Assembly: GCF_018131105.1 (NCBI RefSeq)
Contig: NZ_JAFCJI010000001.1
Span: forward strand, 806,001 to 870,000
Length of the DNA stretch: 64,000 nucleotides
Direction: 5' to 3'
DNA from: Bradyrhizobium manausense
Lineage (GTDB): Bacteria > Pseudomonadota > Alphaproteobacteria > Rhizobiales > Xanthobacteraceae
Each line of letters begins with the position of its first letter. Positions within the stretch are counted from its first letter, which is position 1. The position numbers and the translations under genes were made by a program. Positions 21,375-29,342 of this stretch are shown here, in pieces. The notes under the pieces were generated by a model that was not told the origin of the DNA, did not search any database, and saw only the letters and a list, made by a program, of their open reading frames with translations.

Positions 21375-21648
21375 GAAGGGCTACACTGCGCGAGACATGC
21401 GTGCGGTGAGCGAAAATCCGGAATGGACCAATGCTGACTTTGCCAGCGCCAAAACTTTCGATGAGGCATTTCCCGGCATGCGAAAGGGCCGCGGTCCCAA
21501 CAAAGCCCCGACAAAGCAGCAAGTGACTTTGCGCTTGAGCCCGGACGTCGTCGACTATTTCAAGGCTGAGGGACCAGGTTGGCAGAGCCGGATTGACGAA
21601 ACCCTCGTCAAGGTGGTGAAGCGCAGGCGCAGTTCTGCCACGGGTTAA
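21355..21648 (+). CDS. brnA: BrnA family antitoxin
   Basis: A 97-residue antitoxin starting at ATG 21355 inside the end of brnT, with the GGAAAGGGAG ribosome site within the toxin gene. The N-terminal half (residues 1-50) would wrap the toxin. The C-terminal half has the ribbon-helix-helix DNA-binding segment (TKQQVTLRLSPDVVDYFKAEG) followed by WQSRIDETLVKVV. BrnA with BrnT represses the operon, here probably through 21089-21108. The longer open frame from 21205 is out of step with the family. Confidence 0.92.
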   Translation: MKRPAAKKGYTARDMRAVSENPEWTNADFASAKTFDEAFPGMRKGRGPNKAPTKQQVTLRLSPDVVDYFKAEGPGWQSRIDETLVKVVKRRRSSATG

Positions 21649-21651
21649 TCG

Positions 21652-21996
21652 ATGCGTTTGAAATCAAGTATCTGGGTCTCTGCTTACTTGCGTCGGTGCC
21701 AGACCGAGGGCGTGTTCGGCGCGGTGCGCCGTCGCGGCGCCGAGGAGGCGGGCGCGGTGTTCGTCAAAGTATCGCTGCTCGACGGCAACGCGATGCTCTA
21801 CGTGCCGGCGCCGCAGACCGTCTATGACGAGGGCCGGCCGACCGACCGCATCTTCGTGCCGGCAGCGCCGCAGCCGATACCTGAGCCCGCGGTGGAGGAG
21901 CGCCTGACGAAGGAGCTCCGCTTCGATCCCGATGCCTGGATCGTGGAAACCGAGGACCGTGCAGGGCGGCACTTTCTCGATCTGGCGAAGACCTGA
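21652..21996 (+). CDS. DUF1491 family protein
   Basis: A 114-residue soluble protein beginning MRLKSSIWVSAYLRRCQTEG and ending DPDAWIVETEDRAGRHFLDL, the conserved pattern of DUF1491, an alphaproteobacterial family of unknown function. It starts 3 bp after the brnA stop and so may be read through from the toxin-antitoxin promoter. It converges with the DUF2336 gene, one base away. Confidence 0.85.
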   Translation: MRLKSSIWVSAYLRRCQTEGVFGAVRRRGAEEAGAVFVKVSLLDGNAMLYVPAPQTVYDEGRPTDRIFVPAAPQPIPEPAVEERLTKELRFDPDAWIVETEDRAGRHFLDLAKT

Positions 21997-21997
21997 C

Positions 21998-22975
21998 TTA
22001 CCGCTCCGACGACGCGCCGCTGCCCGTGCGCACGGCCGGGCTCGAGCCGGGCTGCACGCTCGGCCGTGACTGGCTTGCGCCTGCGCGTGCGCGCTGGCGG
22101 TCGCTGTCATGCAGGGAAGGCTGATATTTGGCGCGCGTGACCGCGAGCGTCGAGCCGCGCCAGGCGGCGAGCATCACCAGCGCGGAGCGGTCACTGAGGC
22201 GATCATAGAGCCGCGACAACCGGTACACCTCGTTCACGGAATTGCCGATCGCGGGCTTGAAGAACAGCAGGATGCGCTGAAAGTTCGGGCTCGGCATGTC
22301 GAGCGCGCGGGCGGCGACCGCGAGCGCCTCGCCGCCGGCATCGTCGACGATCTGCGCCGCGACGCGCGACGGCAGGATCAGGGTATCGCCAAGCTCGTAG
22401 ATGAAGCTTTCGACATCGCCGGCGATCGCCGCCATCTCCAGGATCTGGATCGCGCGTTTGGCGTGCACCGTCGGAATCCGCGGCGCGGCCTTCAGCGGTG
22501 TCTGTGCCAGATTATGCAGGATCAGCGCGCGCTGGCTTGCATCGGCGCGGAAGAACATGTCGTGGATCTCGGCCGCTTCCTTCGGCTGCATCGCCATGTT
22601 GGCGGCCATGCGCATTTCCGCGTCGGTCGGCGTGCGGGCAGGTGAGGGGGCGGGCGAAGCCTGCGGGATTGCGCGCGCCAGCGGAACCCTGCGGCCTTCC
22701 TGCGCGGCGACCAGCCCGAGCTTCTGAAGAACAGGGAGGGGCGTCTGCGGATAGATCGCCAGCTTCGCCTTGACGGACGCCCGCGTCGCATCGTCGACCT
22801 GGTCGATCAGCCGCGTCGCAAGCTCGATGAATTGCCGCTGCTCGTCCTCGGTGTGGGTGCTGGCCTGGACATACAGGTCGGTCAACACGCGCAGCAGCGT
22901 CGGGCGAACATCGACGCCCTCGCGGCGGGAGAGTGTCATCAGCCCGTCGAATCCGGGAAACAGCGACTTGGTCAT
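21998..22975 (-). CDS. DUF2336 family protein
   Basis: A 325-residue, all-helical, cytoplasmic-looking protein of the DUF2336 family, common in alphaproteobacteria and of unknown function. Repeated helical units (PVLQKLGLVAAQ, RALILHNLAQTPLKA) suggest a HEAT-like solenoid. The final ~35 residues are low-complexity, rich in serine, proline and glutamine. It has its own promoter region (22976-23227), shared divergently with a small basic protein gene. Confidence 0.82.
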   Translation of the reverse strand: MTKSLFPGFDGLMTLSRREGVDVRPTLLRVLTDLYVQASTHTEDEQRQFIELATRLIDQVDDATRASVKAKLAIYPQTPLPVLQKLGLVAAQEGRRVPLARAIPQASPAPSPARTPTDAEMRMAANMAMQPKEAAEIHDMFFRADASQRALILHNLAQTPLKAAPRIPTVHAKRAIQILEMAAIAGDVESFIYELGDTLILPSRVAAQIVDDAGGEALAVAARALDMPSPNFQRILLFFKPAIGNSVNEVYRLSRLYDRLSDRSALVMLAAWRGSTLAVTRAKYQPSLHDSDRQRARAGASQSRPSVQPGSSPAVRTGSGASSER

Positions 22976-23227
22976 GGAGGCTTACGCAACTCGGGAAAAC
23001 TGTTGCCTCAGCCTATCAGCGGTTCGTTTAAAGGCTCCTTAAGGAAAACGAAGTGTGAAACAAACCCGCTCATTTCAACCATTCCAGTGCCGCATTCGGA
23101 ACGAGTGGAGCGGCCCGTGCGGCTACGGTCCGAAGGCCGTGTTTACATCCCGTTAACCATAAACTGATCCTAATGACGCTCATGTTGCAGGGGCGCGTTC
23201 GGTCGCGCGGCAATCGAGAGAGCTGAT

Positions 23228-23416
23228 ATGGGGACCATCATCGAATTTCCGGCCGGTCGTCGGGTGGGCTCGTCGGCGGACGTCGCACCGCGCGCGGACA
23301 TGGGAACGATCCTGATCCTTCCCGTCATCCGCATCGAGCGCGAAGCGGACGAAACCAGCGGCGACCGTGGACCGGAAGCGGGCACTGCGCCGGGGCGCCG
23401 TCGTCGTCGCCGCTAA
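23228..23416 (+). CDS. Small basic-tailed hypothetical protein
   Basis: A 62-residue protein with a GAGAG ribosome site. It contains an imperfect internal repeat: MGTIIEFPAG at residues 1-10 and MGTILILPV at residues 25-33. It ends in a run of arginines (PGRRRRRR). No function is recognisable. The spacing, codon use and strong start signal support it being real. It lies 15 bp before the lipoprotein gene, probably in one transcript. Confidence 0.6.
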   Translation: MGTIIEFPAGRRVGSSADVAPRADMGTILILPVIRIEREADETSGDRGPEAGTAPGRRRRRR

Positions 23417-23431
23417 ATTCCGGCTTTTGCA

Positions 23432-24193
23432 ATGCCGGACTCCTTCCGCCAGATTCGCACCGTCTTATCGGCCATCCTGCTAGCAACTCTAGGCGCCTCG
23501 CTCGCTGCCTGCAGCGGCGGAGATTTCGGCCGCACCCGCGCCGACATGCGCAGCGACGACATGCATCGCTGGCTCGGCGCCGAGGTCACCGGCAGCCTCG
23601 GCCTGAAGCCGTCGCAATTCCAGCTCACCGACGAAGAGCGCCAGCTTCGCGATCTCGCCTATCCCATGATCGAGCCGCCGCTGTCGCGGCCGGCCTGGAA
23701 GAGCGTGTTCGGCGACTACAAGGCCATACCCTCGCCCTGGCACCAGAAGATCGTGTTCGACCGCACCATGTACGGGCGCACGCTGATCGACGAGCCGCAC
23801 CGCTCGCATTCCTCGCGTTATGCGCAGCTGATCGAGGACGTGCGCAACGACATCACCCGCTTCGAGCCGTTCTTCGCCAGTGCCATCCGCGTCATCGATC
23901 TCGACAGGAAACGTGATGCCAGCATGGCGCGCGTCTCTGCGCTCTCGCCGCAGGAGAAGGCGGATGCGGTCGCGCGCATGCAGGAGAACGCGCTGATCGT
24001 CCAGTGGGTGCAGCTGTCGCTCGAGCAGCGCGTCTCATCCTATCGCTGGGCGCTGGAGCGGCTGGTGATCCACGCGCCCGACGGCATGGCCGCCGACGCC
24101 GACCGGCTGATCGGCGAGCTCGCGGAGCAGACGGCCAACCCACCGATCCAGTCGCAGCCGGCCTATGGCCGCGCGGTGGTCTCGAAGGGCTGA
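23432..24193 (+). CDS. Putative lipoprotein
   Basis: A 253-residue protein with an N-terminal signal and lipobox (TLGASLAAC, cysteine at residue 27), so probably attached to a membrane facing the periplasm. The mature part is helical and charged, with conserved-looking blocks LTDEERQLRDLAYPMIEPP and HSSRYAQLIEDVRNDI. Family not recognised beyond rhizobial hypothetical proteins. Follows the small basic protein gene closely. Confidence 0.75.
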   Translation: MPDSFRQIRTVLSAILLATLGASLAACSGGDFGRTRADMRSDDMHRWLGAEVTGSLGLKPSQFQLTDEERQLRDLAYPMIEPPLSRPAWKSVFGDYKAIPSPWHQKIVFDRTMYGRTLIDEPHRSHSSRYAQLIEDVRNDITRFEPFFASAIRVIDLDRKRDASMARVSALSPQEKADAVARMQENALIVQWVQLSLEQRVSSYRWALERLVIHAPDGMAADADRLIGELAEQTANPPIQSQPAYGRAVVSKG

Positions 24194-24389
24194 GGCAGGT
24201 CGCTACGGCCGTTCCGGCATCGGCCTGAGCGACCCGCTCCGTCAGGCCCGCCCGCGGAACCGCTGCTCCACCGCAGCCGCCGACCCTCCTGAGCATTCCG
24301 CCACCCTACCGATTGGTGATTGTCCTCCCGGGCAATAGGGGTAGGATTAGCCCGTTTCTTCAAGTGATTTCACCCAAAGGTCCTTCGCG

Positions 24390-27300
24390 ATGAGCTTAGA
24401 CGCCGCGAATCCGTTTAAGAGCCGTCCGGACGCCACCCTGCCGCGCAAACTGCTGGTCCTCGCCGTTCTCCTGGGATCGACCGGCTCGGCTGCCGCGCTG
24501 ACCAAGGAGGCGGCAATCGAGAACTGCCGGATGACCGTCGGCAAGCCGATCGTGCAGGCCTGCATGCGTTCGGGCGGCGGCGCCAATCTGGAAGCGTGCC
24601 GCGCCACGGCTTCTCCCAAGGTCAAGGCCTGCGTCTTGGCGGCGCTCAACGCCGCCAATGGCCGCGCCAACGTCGCCGTCGAGCTTCCCAAGGAAGTGGC
24701 ACCGAAGCTCGATCCGGGCACGGCCCTGCCGAAGGACTTTGTCGCGCCGCCGCGCAACATTGCGGACATCACGGCGATCCTCGACGGCGAGAAGCCGGAC
24801 GAGAAGATGATCGCGGAGTTGAAGTCGGATGCCGACGATATGCCGACGGGGAAGGAATCGCGCGTGGATCTCGCGCAGTTCTATTTTGATCGCGCCAACG
24901 CGCGCGCCCAACTCGGCCGCCTCACCGAGGCCACGGCCGATGCCAACAAGGCCGTGGAGACGGGGCGCGGCGCCGCCAGCCCGAACATGATGGCACGGAT
25001 GATGCAACTGCAGTCGTTCCAATACGCGACTGCGGGCGACCCCAAGCGTGCGTTCGAAATCCTCCAGAGAATGCTGCGCGATTTCGCCGGCACGCCGACG
25101 GCCAAGGGATTTCAGTTCGGCGCCAACCGCTCGATTGCGGCCATCCTGATCCAGATGGGCGACATCCCGCAGGCCGAAGCCTATCTGCGCCGGAGCCTGA
25201 CTGCGATCCAGGAAGCGCGCACGAGCGGACTTCCCGGCTGGCGCGCCTCCTATGCCCGGCTCGGCCAGAACTGGGAGGGTGAGATCGAGATTTCGCGCGG
25301 CCAGATATTCGAAGCGCGGGGTCAGTTTGCCGAGGCCGAGACAGCCTATCGCACCGCGGAGACGCGCAAGCGTGCCGGCACCAAGGGGGTTCTTGAAGGG
25401 GACAATCCGCCGGCCGAGACCCTTCTGCTGCAGGCGATCGACAGCACCGTCCTGAATCAGGCGCGCATGAAGGCGCGGCAGGGCAGGCTCGCCGAAGCCG
25501 AGGTCGATGCGCGCCGGGCCCTGTTGTCGCGCCTGAAGGACACCGGCAAGTACAATCCGGTGACGCCGCGTTTTGTAATGGGATTGGCCGGAATTCTGGT
25601 CGACCAGGGCCGCTACGACGAAGCCGAACAGCTCGGCCGCGTCGCGCTCGATATCAGCAAGACGGTCGGCGTGCCGGAAGACTCGCAGTCGACCGTGCAG
25701 CTGCTCTCGGCGCTCGCCGGCATTCTGAATCTCCAGCGCAAGAATGCCGAAGCCAACGAGATATTTGCGCGGATCGACAAGGCGGTCGCCAATTGGGATC
25801 CGCAGCGCCGCCAGGTCATCGAGCTCAATCCGGCGCGCATTATCGCGCTCTACAATTCCGGCCAGCTCGACGCCGGCATCGCCGCCGCCGAGCAGCTGGT
25901 CAAGAAGCAGATCGGGCGGGTCGGAGAAAGCCATTTCGATACCGCGTCGGCGCGCGGCACCCTGGCTGTGGGCTTGATGCTCGCCAAGCGCGATGCCGAC
26001 GCGATCCGCGAGTTCAAGGCCGCCATCCCGGTCATGATGGCGAACGCGAACGAGAACGCCGACGACGAGAACACGACCGTTGTCGCCGCGCGCAGCCAGC
26101 GGCTTCAAACCATCGTCGAGAGCTATCTGCTGCTGCTCGCGCGGGCCGAGGGCACCGGCGACGCCGTCGGGGAGGAGACGTTCGGCCTGGCAGACGCCAT
26201 CCGCGGCCGCTCCGTGCAGCAGGCGCTGGCGGCCTCCAGCGCGCGTGCCGCAGCCAAGGATCCCGCGCTGGCCGAGCTGGTGCGCAAGGAGCAGGATCTC
26301 ACCAAGCAGGTCAACGCTCAGCTCGGCACGCTCAACAACGTCCTCGCCATTCCCTCGTCGGAGCGCGACGAGAAGGGGGCGCAGCAGATCCAGGCGTCGA
26401 TTGCCGCCTTGCGCAGTCAACGCGACAAGGCGCGCCAGGAGATCAAGCAGAAATTCCCCGTTTACGCCGATCTGGTCTCGCCGAAGCCGCCGAGCGTCGC
26501 CGAAATCCGCGCGATATTGTCCGACAATGAAGCGATGTTGTCGTTCTATTTCGGCCAGAACGGCAGCTTCGTCTGGGCCGTGCCGAAATCGGGGCCGGTG
26601 GCGTTCGCTGCCGTGAACGCCAAGATCGGCGATATCGAGACCAAGATTCGCAAGTTGCGCGAGGCACTCGAGCCACAGGCCGCGATGATCTCGGACATTC
26701 CGCCGTTCGATCTGAAGCTCGGTTACGAACTCTACGAGCTGTTGCTGAAGCCGGTCGAGAGCGGATGGAAGCCGGCCAGGAATCTGATCGTGGTGACCAA
26801 CGGCGCGCTCGGCCTGTTGCCGCTGTCGCTGTTGCCGACCGCGCCGGCGGAGGTCGCGGCGGACGAGGATCCACTGTTCGTCGGCTATCGCAAGGTGCCG
26901 TGGCTGGCCCGGACCCATGCCGTGTCGACCGTGCCGTCGGCGGCAGCGTTGCGCACGCTGCGGCAGTTGCCGCCGGGCAAGCCCGGCCGCGGCGAACTCG
27001 TGGCGTTCGGCGACCCCTATTTCAACAAGGAGGAGGAAGCCGAGGCCGAAAGCGCTGACAGCAAGGTTCAGGTGGCCGATGTCGGTGGCAACGTCACCCG
27101 CGGCATGCCGCTGAAGCGCCGCAGCAGCCCGAAGCTGGACGGCGTCGACAGCGCCGAGATCGGCCTCTTGCCGCGGCTTCCTGATACGGCCGATGAGCTC
27201 AAGTCGATCGCGCTGGCGCTGCAGGCGGATCCCTCAAAAGTCCTGTTCCTCGGCAAGAACGCGACCGAGAGCGCGGTCAAGACGATGAACCTGTCCGGTT

Positions 27301-27797
27301 TCCGCATTCTTGCTTTTGCCACGCACGGTCTGGTCCCGGGCGAGCTCAACGGACTGACCCAGCCCGCGCTCGCGCTGTCCTCGCCGGCGGTGACGGGCGA
27401 AGGTGGCGACGGCCTGCTGACCATGGAGGAGATTCTCAGCCTGAAGCTCGACGCCGACTGGGTGATTCTGTCCGCCTGTAACACCGGTGCTGGCGCAGGC
27501 GCCGGTGCCGAGGCAGCCTCCGGCCTTGGCCGCGCGTTCTTCTACGCGGGCACGCGCGCCTTGCTGGTGACGAACTGGTCGGTGCATTCGCAATCGGCGC
27601 GGCAGCTGGTGACCGACCTGTTCAAGCGGCAGGCCGATGATCCGAAACTGTCGCGGAGCGAAGCGCTGCGGCAGGCGATGATGGCCCTGGTCGACGGTCC
27701 CGGTTACCTGAACGACGAAGGCAAGACCGAGTTCGCCTACGCGCATCCGCTGTTCTGGGCGCCGTATACGATCATCGGTGACGGCGGTGTGCGATGA
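24390..27797 (+). CDS. Exported TPR-CHAT caspase-like protease
   Basis: 1135 residues. A signal peptide (basic RK at 19-20, hydrophobic 21-33, likely cleavage after about residue 36) points to export. Next is a short region with four cysteines (46, 58, 70, 81) that could form disulfides, then tetratricopeptide repeats from about 140 to 560 (for example GRLTEATADANKAVETGRG, GRYDEAEQLGRVALDI), a coiled coil (about 600-690), and a C-terminal CHAT domain (about 760-1130). The caspase-type catalytic pair is intact: H979 in FATHG and C1030 in LSACNTG. Substrate unknown. First gene of an apparent four-gene operon. Confidence 0.9.
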   Translation: MSLDAANPFKSRPDATLPRKLLVLAVLLGSTGSAAALTKEAAIENCRMTVGKPIVQACMRSGGGANLEACRATASPKVKACVLAALNAANGRANVAVELPKEVAPKLDPGTALPKDFVAPPRNIADITAILDGEKPDEKMIAELKSDADDMPTGKESRVDLAQFYFDRANARAQLGRLTEATADANKAVETGRGAASPNMMARMMQLQSFQYATAGDPKRAFEILQRMLRDFAGTPTAKGFQFGANRSIAAILIQMGDIPQAEAYLRRSLTAIQEARTSGLPGWRASYARLGQNWEGEIEISRGQIFEARGQFAEAETAYRTAETRKRAGTKGVLEGDNPPAETLLLQAIDSTVLNQARMKARQGRLAEAEVDARRALLSRLKDTGKYNPVTPRFVMGLAGILVDQGRYDEAEQLGRVALDISKTVGVPEDSQSTVQLLSALAGILNLQRKNAEANEIFARIDKAVANWDPQRRQVIELNPARIIALYNSGQLDAGIAAAEQLVKKQIGRVGESHFDTASARGTLAVGLMLAKRDADAIREFKAAIPVMMANANENADDENTTVVAARSQRLQTIVESYLLLLARAEGTGDAVGEETFGLADAIRGRSVQQALAASSARAAAKDPALAELVRKEQDLTKQVNAQLGTLNNVLAIPSSERDEKGAQQIQASIAALRSQRDKARQEIKQKFPVYADLVSPKPPSVAEIRAILSDNEAMLSFYFGQNGSFVWAVPKSGPVAFAAVNAKIGDIETKIRKLREALEPQAAMISDIPPFDLKLGYELYELLLKPVESGWKPARNLIVVTNGALGLLPLSLLPTAPAEVAADEDPLFVGYRKVPWLARTHAVSTVPSAAALRTLRQLPPGKPGRGELVAFGDPYFNKEEEAEAESADSKVQVADVGGNVTRGMPLKRRSSPKLDGVDSAEIGLLPRLPDTADELKSIALALQADPSKVLFLGKNATESAVKTMNLSGFRILAFATHGLVPGELNGLTQPALALSSPAVTGEGGDGLLTMEEILSLKLDADWVILSACNTGAGAGAGAEAASGLGRAFFYAGTRALLVTNWSVHSQSARQLVTDLFKRQADDPKLSRSEALRQAMMALVDGPGYLNDEGKTEFAYAHPLFWAPYTIIGDGGVR

Positions 27798-27822
27798 TTG
27801 AAATGGGAAGGTTGGAAGGACT

Positions 27823-28266
27823 ATGACGCGAAATATCTTGCTGGGACTAGTTGCGGCAGGTCTCCTGTTTTCGGGAACGTCGCGGGCAACGCAATTGATC
27901 ACCGAAGACGAGGCCAAGCTGCCGCCGCCGAAGGGCGCGATCGCGGCCGACCGGCGCGGCATCCTGCGCGGTCCGAAGGTGGAGTTCGTCTCGCCGGGTG
28001 ACGCCGTCGCCTCTCCCTTGAAGCTTCAATTGAAGTTCGAGTCGTTCGGCGGCGCCAAGATCGATCCTGACTCGGTCAAGGTGATCTTCCTCCGCACGCC
28101 GAACGTCGATCTGACGCCCCGCGTCAAGCCGTTCGTGCAGGCTGACGGGATCAACATGCAAAATGCGGAATTGCCGCCGGGCGATTACACCATGCGGGTC
28201 GACATCAAGGACAGTGATGGGCGGCCGGGCACGGCGATTTTTACCCTCAAGGTCGCGCCGAAGTGA
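27823..28266 (+). CDS. Small periplasmic protein, CHAT operon
   Basis: A 147-residue exported protein: signal peptide at residues 1-22 (LLGLVAAGLLFSGTSRA), then a mostly beta-strand chain (KVEFVSPGD, LKLQLKFESFGG, YTMRVDIKDSDG, IFTLKVAPK) that looks like a single immunoglobulin-like sandwich. The family is not recognised. A GGAAGG ribosome site lies 25 bp after the CHAT gene, so both products should meet in the periplasm. It may be a binding partner or regulator of the protease; that is inference from position alone. Confidence 0.8.
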   Translation: MTRNILLGLVAAGLLFSGTSRATQLITEDEAKLPPPKGAIAADRRGILRGPKVEFVSPGDAVASPLKLQLKFESFGGAKIDPDSVKVIFLRTPNVDLTPRVKPFVQADGINMQNAELPPGDYTMRVDIKDSDGRPGTAIFTLKVAPK

Positions 28267-28460
28267 TGTGCCTTTACTGCCAGGCCGAGAACGCGGACAG
28301 CGCGCTGGTTTGCGCGTCCTGTTCCCGAGACATCGCCGTGCCCGCAACACTGATTGCGGAGCGCGACGATCTCTTGCGCAAGCGGGACCAGCTGCGCGAT
28401 GAGCTGGCGCATGCCAGAGGTGAGGTCGAAGCCATCATGCGGCGCAGGAAGTCGCGCTGA
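28266..28460 (+). CDS. Small zinc-ribbon/coiled-coil protein
   Basis: A 64-residue protein with a four-cysteine zinc ribbon at the very N-terminus (C2-x2-C5 and C16-x2-C19, ending CSRD) followed by a charged heptad helix (LLRKRDQLRDELAHARGEVEAI). The ATG at 28266 overlaps the previous stop as TGATG; a GTG at 28263 would add one residue. The arrangement matches the N-terminus of the next gene product, so the two may pair through their coils. Confidence 0.75.
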   Translation: MCLYCQAENADSALVCASCSRDIAVPATLIAERDDLLRKRDQLRDELAHARGEVEAIMRRRKSR

Positions 28461-28462
28461 CG

Positions 28463-29227
28463 ATGGAGTGTCCGTTCTGCGCCGAGACGATCAAGGACGA
28501 GGCCATTGCGTGCAAGCACTGCTCGCGCGATTTGCGCGTCGTGCGGCCGACGCTTTTGGAAATCGATGACATCGTTGCCGAGCTGGACAGGCTCAGGCGC
28601 GATCTCGACCGTGTCAATGTCCGGCTCGAGCGCTACAAGAATCCGCTGCGCTATTACGCGACGCATGCCGTTCTCTATGTCGTCATTCCGGCCGTCCTGC
28701 TGACCTTCGCGCATATTCTGGTCACCATCACCTTCAACCTTTCTCCCATTCCGCTCCGGATCGCGTCGATCATCATTCCGTTGCTGTTCGGCTTCGTGGC
28801 CTATCCCCTGCATCGGGTCTCGACGCTGGGCGCGTTCGTGCTGGCCTTGCTGCTCGCCAGCCTCAGCATCCAGGCGATGCTGACGGTGACCGGACTCCAC
28901 GATGGCGTTCCGATTCTTCCGGAGGTGTGGGTCGAGTGGCGCGAAGTGTTCGAATACGGTGCGAGCATCCTGCTCGCCTTTGTTTCCGGAAACATCCTGG
29001 GAATCGTCGTCTTCCAGGTCCTGCCGCGCGTCCTAGGTCAGGGCGGAAAACCCAATGCGTTCGCCTTCAGGATCGCGCGCCTGCTCGGCCAGCATGTCGG
29101 GGAGGAGCAGCTGCGCCGCCGGGCGCGGTTGATCCAGGATCTCATGCAGACGGTCGGACCGCTGGCGGGCGTCGCCGCGACAGCCGTGGGCTCGATCTAT
29201 GCCGGCCTGAAGGGCCTGCTCGGGTAG
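28463..29227 (+). CDS. Zinc-ribbon membrane protein, CHAT operon
   Basis: 254 residues: an N-terminal zinc ribbon (C3-x2-C6, C17-x2-C20, then SRDL), a coiled coil (about 32-58, IDDIVAELDRLRRDLDRVN), four or five transmembrane helices (about 66-195), and a cytoplasmic C-terminal helical tail that ends in a hydrophobic glycine/alanine stretch. The family is not recognised. It starts 2 bp after the small zinc-ribbon gene. With the two exported products upstream it could form an inner-membrane complex with parts on both sides. Confidence 0.78.
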   Translation: MECPFCAETIKDEAIACKHCSRDLRVVRPTLLEIDDIVAELDRLRRDLDRVNVRLERYKNPLRYYATHAVLYVVIPAVLLTFAHILVTITFNLSPIPLRIASIIIPLLFGFVAYPLHRVSTLGAFVLALLLASLSIQAMLTVTGLHDGVPILPEVWVEWREVFEYGASILLAFVSGNILGIVVFQVLPRVLGQGGKPNAFAFRIARLLGQHVGEEQLRRRARLIQDLMQTVGPLAGVAATAVGSIYAGLKGLLG

Positions 29228-29342
29228 CTTATGGTCGCGCCGGCGGCTGCCCTGTCTACAACGGCAGTGCTCGGTTTGCCGATGCCCGGGCCGCGGCGCC
29301 GATGGCTTGAGGCGCGCGCCCTGGGCACAAGCGAGGCTTTGG

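Noticed and set aside
23153..23160. TTAACCAT, a possible CtrA half-site upstream of the small basic protein
   Set aside because: Only a half-site, with no second TTAA at the right spacing; too short to support by itself.
24396..26918. 840-residue minus-strand open frame opposite the CHAT gene
   Set aside because: Antisense shadow of the TPR-CHAT gene with low-information sequence; TPR and CHAT motifs are clear on the plus strand.
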